Assembly (NCBI GenBank): GCA_964648465.1
Contig: CAZYMU010000006.1
Location: 30,484-94,483 of the forward strand
Length of the DNA stretch: 64,000 bases
Reading direction: 5' to 3'
From: Aminicenans sp964648465
GTDB lineage: Bacteria; Acidobacteriota; Aminicenantia; Aminicenantales; Aminicenantaceae
Shown in pieces: positions 1 to 7,134 of the stretch. The translations under genes were made by a program, and so were the position numbers. Each line of letters opens with the position of its first letter. The first letter of the stretch is position 1. The notes beneath the pieces were generated by a model. The model worked only from the letters and a program-made list of their open reading frames with translations. It was not told the DNA's origin and did no database searches.

Positions 1-1
1 T

Positions 2-646
2 CCTCTTTGCCCAAGTCAATATTTCATTAATTTTAATTTAAAATTTAATAAGTCAAATGATGTTAATAAATTAATCTATTTTGGTCAAATTACCCCTTTA
101 AGAAAATTAGATTTGTTATTGAATGTTTTTAGAATTATAAATGATAATATACAAGGAAAAGAAAACCAATTGTTTTTTATTGGTAGAATCTATAATAAAA
201 AGTATAAACTATATTTAGAAAAAAAAGCCAAAGCACTATCACTTATTGACTCATTCTTTATAATTGATGAAGTACCAACTCATGATATCCCGCTTTTTGT
301 AAGACAGGCAGATATCGGATTGAGCATTTTACCTCCAATATTAGGATATCGAGTTTCATCTCCAACAAAAGCTGTTGAGTGTCTTTCTTTAGGTATTCCT
401 ATAGTCGGAAATAAAGAAGTAAAAGACCAAAAATATGTTATCGAAAAAAGCGGTGGAGGAATTTCCCCAAAATATGATTCTAATGAAATTGCAAAAAGTA
501 TTATATATTTGTTAAATAATAAACATTTTTTAAAAAAAATGGGTGCTAATGGTAAGAATTGGGTAATTCAAAACCGAAATTATAATAAAATGGCTAGATC
601 TTTGAATGAAAAATATCTTTCCATTATCAAGGAATACCAAATGTAG
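2..646 (+). CDS. Glycosyltransferase family 4-like, C-terminal part (runs off the window start)
   Basis: The frame is open from base 2 of the window with no stop, so the true start lies outside; the first ATG/TTG codons inside are internal. The visible ~214 residues form the nucleotide-sugar-binding half of a GT-B enzyme. They open with IYFGQITPLRKLDLLL, the typical start of the second Rossmann domain of family 4 enzymes. A 'SPTKAVECLSLGIPIVGN' block follows (around the E of the EX7E-like region) and then a C-terminal helix. Such enzymes move a sugar from a nucleotide donor to a lipid-linked glycan at the cytoplasmic membrane face. It is followed 54 bp later by a methyltransferase on the same strand. 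The specific sugar cannot be told. Confidence 0.8.
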   Translation, partial: PLCPSQYFINFNLKFNKSNDVNKLIYFGQITPLRKLDLLLNVFRIINDNIQGKENQLFFIGRIYNKKYKLYLEKKAKALSLIDSFFIIDEVPTHDIPLFVRQADIGLSILPPILGYRVSSPTKAVECLSLGIPIVGNKEVKDQKYVIEKSGGGISPKYDSNEIAKSIIYLLNNKHFLKKMGANGKNWVIQNRNYNKMARSLNEKYLSIIKEYQM

Positions 647-700
647 ATTCATGGGAGCATATACTGATTCTGATAAAATAATCGGTCTAATGATTAGAAA

Positions 701-1525
701 ATGAAATATTATGATTCTTCAAAAAAACAACTGATATATATTAGAGAAAAAGCTACCCCAAAATACTGGGATAAACATTGGAACACTGAAAACATAAGAC
801 AAAGGATTCTTAATTCAGGAAAACATTCTTTTGTTGCAAGGATTACAAAGAAATATCTTAACCCAGGAGAGGGCCCAATTTTGGAAGGGGGATGCGGCTT
901 AGGCAGTAATGTAGAATCTTTAAGATTAAACGGATACAAATGTATCGGAGTAGATAACGCAAAAAAGACAGTGCAAGCATTACAAGATAATATACCTGAG
1001 CTGGATATTCGATTTGGAGATGTCAGAAAGTTAGATTTCCCTGATAACTATTTTGCTGGGTATTGGTCTCTTGGAATTATAGAACATTTCCAGACTGGAT
1101 ATGATGACATAGCAAGTGAGATGTCTAGGATTATCAAACCAGGAGGATATTTATTTTTGTTGTTTCCATATATGTCATATATTAGAAAAATTAAGTCTAA
1201 GTTAAAGTTATACAAAGAATTTAATAATGAAGACATATCTGATTTCTACCAATTTGCTTTAAATATAAAATATGTAATTAACGACTTTGAAGAAAAAGGA
1301 TTTAGGATGATTAAGAAAAAACGAAGAGGTGTATTATATGGCATAAAAGATGAGAATACATCATTAAGCCCAATAATTGATTTCCTAATTAAGCATAGAA
1401 ACAAAAACGTCTTTACAAAAACCTCTTATTTTGCCTTAAATAGCATTCTATCATTAATATTTGCTCATATATTTGCTCATACAATTTTAATAGTGTTTGA
1501 ATTGGGGTCGGAACGACTAAACTAA
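701..1525 (+). CDS. SAM-dependent methyltransferase (class I)
   Basis: A 274-residue protein with a Rossmann-fold methyltransferase core. Motif I is LEGGCGLGSNVESL (about residues 60-73), followed by an acidic 'GVDNAKK' motif II loop, a 'GDVRKLDFPDNYF' segment and 'RIIKPGGYLFLLFPY' (post-III). This is the Methyltransf_11-like arrangement used for small-molecule or glycan methylation. The C-terminal ~40 residues are hydrophobic and may touch the membrane. It starts at ATG 701, shortly after the glycosyltransferase, so the two probably belong to one transcription unit that modifies a glycan. The substrate is not predictable. The gene is strongly A+T-rich, like the other sugar genes in the window. 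Confidence 0.82.
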   Translation: MKYYDSSKKQLIYIREKATPKYWDKHWNTENIRQRILNSGKHSFVARITKKYLNPGEGPILEGGCGLGSNVESLRLNGYKCIGVDNAKKTVQALQDNIPELDIRFGDVRKLDFPDNYFAGYWSLGIIEHFQTGYDDIASEMSRIIKPGGYLFLLFPYMSYIRKIKSKLKLYKEFNNEDISDFYQFALNIKYVINDFEEKGFRMIKKKRRGVLYGIKDENTSLSPIIDFLIKHRNKNVFTKTSYFALNSILSLIFAHIFAHTILIVFELGSERLN

Positions 1526-1568
1526 CACATTTTAAATAAATCAAGTCATATTCATGCCTAAAATAATA

Positions 1569-1609
1569 CCTTAAAGCCGCTTTTTGGGCCCAAAAAGCCA
1601 GCGTTAAGG
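1569..1609. repeat. Palindromic intergenic repeat
   Basis: A near-perfect 41-bp inverted repeat with the 20-bp perfect palindrome GCTTTTTGGGCCCAAAAAGC at 1579-1598, flanked by CCTTAA/TTAAGG arms. It lies 44 bp after the methyltransferase stop. No clean T-run follows, so it may be a weak terminator or one of the small palindromic repeats common here. Related text (CCAAAAAGGC, CCCAAAAAGCCG) appears near 6979 and at the ISL3 target site at 9131. Confidence 0.6.
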
Positions 1610-1735
1610 CATATGTAGATTCCTTTAAAAAAAGTACCATGGATTTTTTCTTTACCTTTTCATTTCCTGTTGACGGCAGATTTTCCTTGTGCTATAAAAT
1701 TCCCTGTCCTTAAATTTGCCCTGTAGGAGGCAATA

Positions 1736-2950
1736 ATGGTGGAAAAATCACATATATTTTTAAAGGCTTTGCCACTTTTATTGGTCGTTCTCATTCCATA
1801 TAAATTCGCTCTGCCAACTTACAGTGAAGAGACACTTATCATCGGTCATACAAATAAAGCCCTCGCAGCGGAAGAACCACTTATTATCGGTCATACATGT
1901 ACAGACATCACTCATCTTCCAAAATACTGGGTAGAAAAGGCAAAGAGCCAGTTCAGGATTTCCTACGGACACACATCGCATGGAAGCCAGATAGTAAGTG
2001 GAATGAAAGAGCTCATGCAACAATCAGACACTTATTCATTTAATCATGATGGGAGTAACGGAGCACTTTCCCTCCACGACACACAACCTTCAGGCGATCT
2101 CGGCAATCCGGACAGAACCACATGGGCACAGAGAACAAGGGCCCTACTAAATACCCCGGGTTGTGACAGGAACATGATAATATGGTCATGGTGTGGCCAG
2201 GCTAATACTTCCGAAGCAAATATTAATCTCTACCTCAATCTCATGAATAAACTCGAAAAAGATTATCCTGAGGTCACATTCGTATATATGACCGGACATC
2301 TGAACGGCACAGGTGAAGAGGGAAATCTTAACATTCGAAACAACCAGATACGACAATTCTGCCTAAAAAACAATAAGATCCTTTTCGACTTTGCCGACAT
2401 CGAAAGTTATGACCCTGACGGCAATTACTTTCTGGATAAATACGCTGACGACGGGTGCAATTACCTGGACAACGGAGCCCAGAAGAACTGGGCTGATGAG
2501 TGGTGCACAGCCCATCCAGGAGAATGTTCCTCATGTAACTGTGCCCATTCAAAATCGCTAAACTGCGACCTCAAGGGGAGAGCATTCTGGTGGATGATGG
2601 CCAGGCTGGCAGGATGGAATCCCGCAGACTGTGATTTCAACAGCGATAGTACCATAGACAAGCACGACTTGATTGATATAACTGATGTTGCTCTCGATGA
2701 GTATGACAAGTGGCTCAAGGACTGCTGGGAGCCGATGAAAGAATGCGGAGACTTTAACGGCGATGGTATCATCGACTCAAACGATATTCTTGAAAAGCGG
2801 AAAAGTATGATACAGGGACTCGCGGCCTGGATGCAGAACTGCGGTTTCCAAAATGGAAGAAATTCAAGGCAGCCAAGGAAGATCCCAAAACCTGGTCAGA
2901 ACGGCAAGTTGAATGATCTAATAAAAGATAGTAATTGGGGATCGAGCTGA
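1736..2950 (+). CDS. Secreted protein with C-terminal dockerin/EF-hand-like calcium repeats
   Basis: A 404-residue protein. The start is fixed by an AGGAGG ribosome-binding site five bases before ATG 1736. A hydrophobic N-terminal segment (about residues 8-27) looks like a signal peptide. The middle region has YGHTSHGSQ, IIWSWCGQA and VTFVYMTGHLNG blocks and several cysteines; it resembles no enzyme family I can name with confidence, although the layout could suit an SGNH-type hydrolase. Two aspartate-rich loops, DFNSDSTIDKHDL (about 300) and GDFNGDGIIDSND (about 338), have the spacing of paired dockerin type I or EF-hand calcium sites. LIIGHT occurs twice near the N-terminus, a small internal duplication. 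It has no obvious link to the neighbouring glycan genes. Confidence 0.75.
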   Translation: MVEKSHIFLKALPLLLVVLIPYKFALPTYSEETLIIGHTNKALAAEEPLIIGHTCTDITHLPKYWVEKAKSQFRISYGHTSHGSQIVSGMKELMQQSDTYSFNHDGSNGALSLHDTQPSGDLGNPDRTTWAQRTRALLNTPGCDRNMIIWSWCGQANTSEANINLYLNLMNKLEKDYPEVTFVYMTGHLNGTGEEGNLNIRNNQIRQFCLKNNKILFDFADIESYDPDGNYFLDKYADDGCNYLDNGAQKNWADEWCTAHPGECSSCNCAHSKSLNCDLKGRAFWWMMARLAGWNPADCDFNSDSTIDKHDLIDITDVALDEYDKWLKDCWEPMKECGDFNGDGIIDSNDILEKRKSMIQGLAAWMQNCGFQNGRNSRQPRKIPKPGQNGKLNDLIKDSNWGSS

Positions 2951-2962
2951 TCAAAAGTAAAA

Positions 2963-2975
2963 GGTACCAGGTACC
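2963..2975. repeat. GGTACC-type dispersed palindrome
   Basis: GGTACCAGGTACC between A- and T-rich flanks, just after the secreted protein gene. It is one of about ten related copies in the window (see the finding on this family). Confidence 0.7.
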
Positions 2976-2979
2976 AATT

Positions 2980-3972
2980 TTACAGGCCCAGTTTTTTCTT
3001 CGCGAGTCTAACTGTCGCAGGGTTTTCTACTTCCTCGAGCCTCTCCAGAGCAGTGCTCCGGTCCATATAACCTTCCCGCACCAGTCCTGCCAGCTCAAAA
3101 GCATACGGATGAAAACCATGCTGCTCTTTATGCACCATATTTGCAAATGAATTGAGCAGACAATTTGTAGAATTGGAATCCACATCCTCTGGTATCTTCC
3201 ATCCCAGTTCAGCAATCTTTCCGAATATCTTCTCTTCATCGTAATCAAGAAACACAAGAGGACTGATATTATAAGGAAAATTATACGGCGCTTTAAAATG
3301 TTTTTCTTCTAGAAAATATGGCCTTACATCATCCCCTGCCACATCGAACAGCGGCTCAAACACCGCCTTCTGCATCACCTTGATTATCTGAGGATTATTT
3401 TTCATGACAGACGAAGCAAGTGGAATCTGTCCCGGAGACCATCCGAACACATTAAAAGGGATATCTTTTTCAACTGCCATCCGAAGGGAGCAGAATTTTA
3501 TTATTGTAATGCAGGACGTACAGATAGTGCTCGCCCTTGTCAATGTCTTGGGAGAAAACAGGTTTTTCTTTGCACTTGCAGTAAAAATTTTCTTCATAAC
3601 ATCAAAACGCGGCTTGAAAATGATACTGTCTAAACATAATTTCTCTGTAACATTCCGGATATTATCCAGCGCCTGTGTTGAAATAAAACCGTTATCAAAA
3701 GCAACTGCAAATACATTTAACCCGTACCTTTCTTTAAGAATTGTCAAAACATAAGTGCTGTCCTTCCCCCCACTGTAAGACATGATAGCGTCATAGGCAG
3801 CTTTACCTTTATGTTCTTTTATCAGCTTTTCGAAACGCTGCCTGTACCTGAGTTTTTTCTCTTCCAGATTTTCCGCCCCCCTGAAATTCCGGCAGAAATT
3901 ACATACACCCTCTTCATCAAATCTAATCCCGGGAAAAGTCTCAGGCAGCACACAATTTATGCATCTTTTCAT
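2980..3972 (-). CDS. N-acetyl sugar amidotransferase (PseA/WbpG family)
   Basis: An N-type ATP-pyrophosphatase of the WbpG/PseA/WbuX family. These enzymes use ATP and ammonia to turn the acetamido group of a sugar into an acetamidino group. Two N-terminal CxxC pairs (C4/C7 and C24/C27, numbered from the chosen start) open the protein. The PP-loop SYSGGKDSTYV follows, then a 'TSCITIIKF' segment and a C-terminal domain typical of the family. The ATG at 3972 was chosen because family members begin MKxC. An upstream GTG at 4008 would add 12 residues. No HisH- or HisF-like partner is nearby. The adjacent NAD-synthase-type enzyme, ACP and ligase lie on the same strand in one apparent operon. Confidence 0.85.
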   Translation of the reverse strand: MKRCINCVLPETFPGIRFDEEGVCNFCRNFRGAENLEEKKLRYRQRFEKLIKEHKGKAAYDAIMSYSGGKDSTYVLTILKERYGLNVFAVAFDNGFISTQALDNIRNVTEKLCLDSIIFKPRFDVMKKIFTASAKKNLFSPKTLTRASTICTSCITIIKFCSLRMAVEKDIPFNVFGWSPGQIPLASSVMKNNPQIIKVMQKAVFEPLFDVAGDDVRPYFLEEKHFKAPYNFPYNISPLVFLDYDEEKIFGKIAELGWKIPEDVDSNSTNCLLNSFANMVHKEQHGFHPYAFELAGLVREGYMDRSTALERLEEVENPATVRLAKKKLGL

Positions 3973-4022
3973 ATTAAAATCACTCTTTATAAAAAATACA
4001 CTCCGCACCCCTTCTTATTTTC

Positions 4023-4982
4023 TTAAAGAAACGGTGGAAGCTTCCTCATATTCTCTGTCGCTTTATGCTTGGCACTAAAATCCCTGAAAGCCCTCTTCAC
4101 CTGTTCTTCATCTAATCTCATTACCTCGCACACATCTTCGTGAGAAATTCCACTCTCCCAGGCATACAAAAGCATGTCCAATTTATCATAAGGCATGCGA
4201 AAATAAAACTCCTCGTCGCTCACATCAAAACTAAATGTGTCAGGACTGGGAATCCTTTGTATAATTTCCTCGATGACACCTAGATACTCAGCAAGCCCAT
4301 ACACTTGACTCTTATAAAGATGGCCAATGGGTTCAATATCCACACCTGCGTCTCCATATTTCACGAAAAATCCCTGCATGAGTTCGCTTTTATTTGTTGT
4401 GCCGCAGACAAAATAATTCATCTTTTCAGCATAATAATAAAGATGTACCATCCTTGTTCGCTGCTTTGTATTCGTTGCTGCAAAAATTCCGTTCAACATT
4501 TCCTTTTTGAGTCTCGCCGACTTCACGCCCCCTCTACCATCGTCCACTGTGAGAGTGAAAAAATTGAATGCATCTCTGGATAACAAATCAGGAGGCAGAG
4601 TGATTTTCAATCTGCACTGCTCGTCATATTCAGGGAAAATTTCCCTTATAACTTTATCCCGTCTCTCATAGGTTCCAATGCTCTCAAGCACCGTTGTTAT
4701 ATCGATGATCTCTGTTTTTATTCCCATTTTCAGGGCATGTTTCACTGCATATTTTCTGCTTTTGGGACTGGATTCCCTCTCCGGGAGGATCAAACCGAAT
4801 ACATTCTCTTTTCCAAGTGCTCTCACGCACAGCTCAGCACATACGGCAGAATCAATACCACCGCTCAGTCCTACAACAGCACCTTCTCGCTTCATGGAAA
4901 GCTGCTCCTTGCGGATAAATTCACAGATTTGCTTCTCTTCTTTCTTGCAGTCTATTTTAAGGATGTCTTTACTAAATTTCAT
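4023..4982 (-). CDS. nadE: NAD synthase-type ATP pyrophosphatase (NadE family)
   Basis: A 319-residue enzyme of the ammonia-dependent NAD synthetase family, which normally amidates nicotinic acid adenine dinucleotide. The PP-loop GLSGGIDSAV is at about residues 38-47. GTTNKSE, KYGDAGVDIEPIGHLYKSQV and PSPDTF are all present, so the catalytic core is complete. No glutaminase (CN-hydrolase) domain is attached. Its place between an acyl ligase and a sugar amidotransferase, rather than with other NAD genes, raises the possibility that it is a pathway-specific paralogue. The sequence cannot separate that from ordinary NAD synthesis. It lies about 50 bp upstream of the amidotransferase on the same strand. 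Confidence 0.85.
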   Translation of the reverse strand: MKFSKDILKIDCKKEEKQICEFIRKEQLSMKREGAVVGLSGGIDSAVCAELCVRALGKENVFGLILPERESSPKSRKYAVKHALKMGIKTEIIDITTVLESIGTYERRDKVIREIFPEYDEQCRLKITLPPDLLSRDAFNFFTLTVDDGRGGVKSARLKKEMLNGIFAATNTKQRTRMVHLYYYAEKMNYFVCGTTNKSELMQGFFVKYGDAGVDIEPIGHLYKSQVYGLAEYLGVIEEIIQRIPSPDTFSFDVSDEEFYFRMPYDKLDMLLYAWESGISHEDVCEVMRLDEEQVKRAFRDFSAKHKATENMRKLPPFL

Positions 4983-5012
4983 AATTTTTCTGCCACTGCC
5001 TACTGAAAAAAT

Positions 5013-5025
5013 GGTACCTAGTACC
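5013..5025. repeat. GGTACC-type dispersed palindrome
   Basis: GGTACCTAGTACC in the gap between the acyl ligase and nadE, with an A-run before it and a T-run a few bases after. Same family as the copy at 2963. Confidence 0.7.
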
Positions 5026-5039
5026 TTAGGCCTTTTTTT

Positions 5040-6596
5040 TCATTCTTCTAGCAATTTCCTCTTATCGATCTTACCGTGTGCTGTCTTCGGCAGAGTTTCT
5101 CTTATCTCCACACATTTCGGGACCATATAATTCTCCATATTCCTGGAGCAGTATCTCACAATATCATCCTCACTCAAATCCGCACCTTCTATCAAAACCA
5201 CAAATGCTTTTACTGCCTGTCCCAATATCTCATCCTCCATGCCGACAACAGCCACCTCAGCAATCCCATATATCTCACAGAGCACATTCTCTATTTCCTT
5301 CGGGCTTACCCTCTCTCCTCCGCTCTTTATGAGGTCATCCTTACGCGCAACAAAATAAAGGAAACCTTCCTCATCCATCTTGAAAAGATCTCCGGTATAA
5401 AGCATCCTTTCTCCCTCAACCGCACCTGACCTGAACACTCTCGCCGTCTCATCCGGAAGGTTCCAGTAGCCTTTCATCACATTTGGACCCCTAACCGCAA
5501 GCTCACCTACCTCACCTGCCGCTGTTATTTCCTCTCCATCATCACCAACAATATACACCTCACAGTTCGGCATTGCCTTCCCGACCGATGCCGGCCTCTC
5601 CCCTAACTCTTCAGGCGGAAGATACGACACCCTTTTGCATTCTGTCAAACCATACATAGAATAAATCTTCACCCCGCTGAATATCTTCTGCATCTGCTTG
5701 ATATATTTAACGGGTAGAGCCTGGGCAGTATTTGTGATATATCTTAGACTCGAAAAGTCATACTTCTCCAGGTTCCTCATTCTGAAAAGTATTGCAGCAA
5801 CTGCCGGCACAATTGGAAATCCCGTGACTCCCTCCTTTATCATTAAATCTATTATCCTGTACGGATAAATAAATGACTTCTCAAGGACAACCGTTCCTCC
5901 GAATTTAAAGGACATCAAGACCTGGTAGAGGCCGTAGTCGAAAGACAGCGGTAAAACATTGAGGATGATATCTTCCGGTCTATTTTCCAGATACTCGATT
6001 ATTGAGCTTGCTGCCGAAACCATATTCAAATGGGTACACATCACTCCCTTAGGCACTCCCGTAGACCCCGACGTATAAATAAGGCTCGCAAGGTCAATAT
6101 CATTGCAGCTTACTTCAGGCTTCTTCGAAGGACAGTTCTTTAGAATCTCCCTGTAAGAGACCACATCGAGTCCATCATATTCAACTGCACCATTATCCGC
6201 AGATTCATAATCAGTAATAATTATCGACTTCAAATCTCTACACCCAGGCAGCACTGCCTCAACTTCCTTCAAATGAACCATATCCGTAATCAATACTCTC
6301 GCCCCATTATCCTTTAAAATATACTCGAGTTTTCTGGCCTTGACCTGAGGATTAATTACAAAAAACACTAATCCTGCCTTCAGTATCCCAAAAATCGAGA
6401 CCACCGATTCCACAGAAGGCTCAAGAAACACTCCTGCCCTATCCTGCCTCTGTATTCCCCCCTCAATCAAAGCACAGGAAAATTTGTTAGCGTGGTTTTC
6501 AATCTCTGAGAAAGTGAATCTTTCATCTTCACATATTAATGCAGCTTTATCCGGAAATCTGTCTGCGCTTTGTTCCAGAAATTCATTAACCAGCAT
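5040..6596 (-). CDS. AMP-forming acyl/aryl ligase (exosortase-locus type acyl-CoA ligase-like)
   Basis: A 518-residue member of the ANL adenylating superfamily. LIYTSGSTGVPKG (P-loop, about residues 172-184), 'YSMYGLTECKR' (motif A5), 'YTGDLF', 'RKDDLIKSGGERVSP' (hinge) and a C-terminal KTAHGKIDK with the catalytic lysine are all present, so it should be active. It would adenylate a carboxylate and load it on CoA or on a carrier protein. The N-terminal half (INPQVKARKLEYILKD) resembles the ligases found in exosortase-linked exopolysaccharide loci. The start overlaps the end of the upstream ACP gene by 11 bp, making a dedicated ACP partner likely. The carboxylate substrate is unknown. Confidence 0.85.
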   Translation of the reverse strand: MLVNEFLEQSADRFPDKAALICEDERFTFSEIENHANKFSCALIEGGIQRQDRAGVFLEPSVESVVSIFGILKAGLVFFVINPQVKARKLEYILKDNGARVLITDMVHLKEVEAVLPGCRDLKSIIITDYESADNGAVEYDGLDVVSYREILKNCPSKKPEVSCNDIDLASLIYTSGSTGVPKGVMCTHLNMVSAASSIIEYLENRPEDIILNVLPLSFDYGLYQVLMSFKFGGTVVLEKSFIYPYRIIDLMIKEGVTGFPIVPAVAAILFRMRNLEKYDFSSLRYITNTAQALPVKYIKQMQKIFSGVKIYSMYGLTECKRVSYLPPEELGERPASVGKAMPNCEVYIVGDDGEEITAAGEVGELAVRGPNVMKGYWNLPDETARVFRSGAVEGERMLYTGDLFKMDEEGFLYFVARKDDLIKSGGERVSPKEIENVLCEIYGIAEVAVVGMEDEILGQAVKAFVVLIEGADLSEDDIVRYCSRNMENYMVPKCVEIRETLPKTAHGKIDKRKLLEE

Positions 6597-6870
6597 TTCC
6601 TGTTTTCCTCTTAATGAAAGATTTAAGTTTATTCAGTGAATCTAAATTGTCAGGGATGACTTCCTTATCTTCCACCCTTATACTAAACGTCTCTTCGATA
6701 AATTCCAGAAGCTCCAGTATCCCGGTCGAGTCAATAATCCCTTTCTCCATGAAGGAATCATCATTATCAAATGCGTCCAGTCCTGCTGACGGCAGAAAGT
6801 TTTCAACTATAAAATTTCTTAATACTTCTTCCATGTCGTCTGTAGCTTTATGATTTATATTCTCAGTCAT
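6586..6870 (-). CDS. Acyl carrier protein
   Basis: A 94-residue four-helix carrier protein. The phosphopantetheine site is the serine in GIIDSTGILELLEF (Ser48), i.e. DST instead of the usual DSL. An acidic helix II follows (EETFSIRVEDKEVIPDN). The carrier would hold an acyl or aminoacyl group made by the ligase whose start codon overlaps its 3' end. It is the first gene of an apparent four-gene operon running down to 2980. It is longer than fatty-acid ACPs at the N-terminus and is probably a specialised carrier, not the housekeeping ACP. Confidence 0.85.
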   Translation of the reverse strand: MTENINHKATDDMEEVLRNFIVENFLPSAGLDAFDNDDSFMEKGIIDSTGILELLEFIEETFSIRVEDKEVIPDNLDSLNKLKSFIKRKTGNAG

Positions 6871-6956
6871 TTTTCCTTCTTGCTTGAATTATTCATGCTA
6901 ATTCCATTAATCCTTTTTATTTTTATACATAAAAATAAAATGGTCAATAAAAAAAA

Positions 6957-7000
6957 GGGGACAGATGGCTTCTCGGATACCCAAAAAGCCGCCTGTCCCC
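6957..7000. repeat. GGGGACAG/CTGTCCCC inverted repeat
   Basis: GGGGACAG at 6957-6964 and its complement at 6993-7000, preceded by a run of A, upstream of the ACP gene. The arms match the ends of the 55-bp hairpins at 50314 and 55846, but the interior is different (it carries CCCAAAAAGCC text). Confidence 0.65.
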
Positions 7001-7069
7001 TGTTTGTTACTTGATACTATTTGCTGCCTACTAAAAAAGCAGCCTGTCTATCTCTTTTAGGCTGAAAAT

Positions 7070-7118
7070 GGCACCTGGTACTCTTTTTTTGCCTTTACGG
7101 AAAACTGTACCTGGCATC
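7070..7118. repeat. Two degenerate GGTACC-type palindromes
   Basis: GGCACCTGGTACT at 7070-7082 and TGTACCTGGCATC at 7106-7118. Both are flanked by A- and T-runs and lie just beyond the 3' end of the TPR gene. They are weaker members of the dispersed family. Confidence 0.55.
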
Positions 7119-7134
7119 TTTTATTTTTCACTGC

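Noticed and set aside
2981..3150. Plus-strand frames over the amidotransferase and nadE genes (for example 3404-3754 and 4678-5130)
   Set aside because: They are antisense to well-supported genes, have no family motifs and no ribosome-binding sites.
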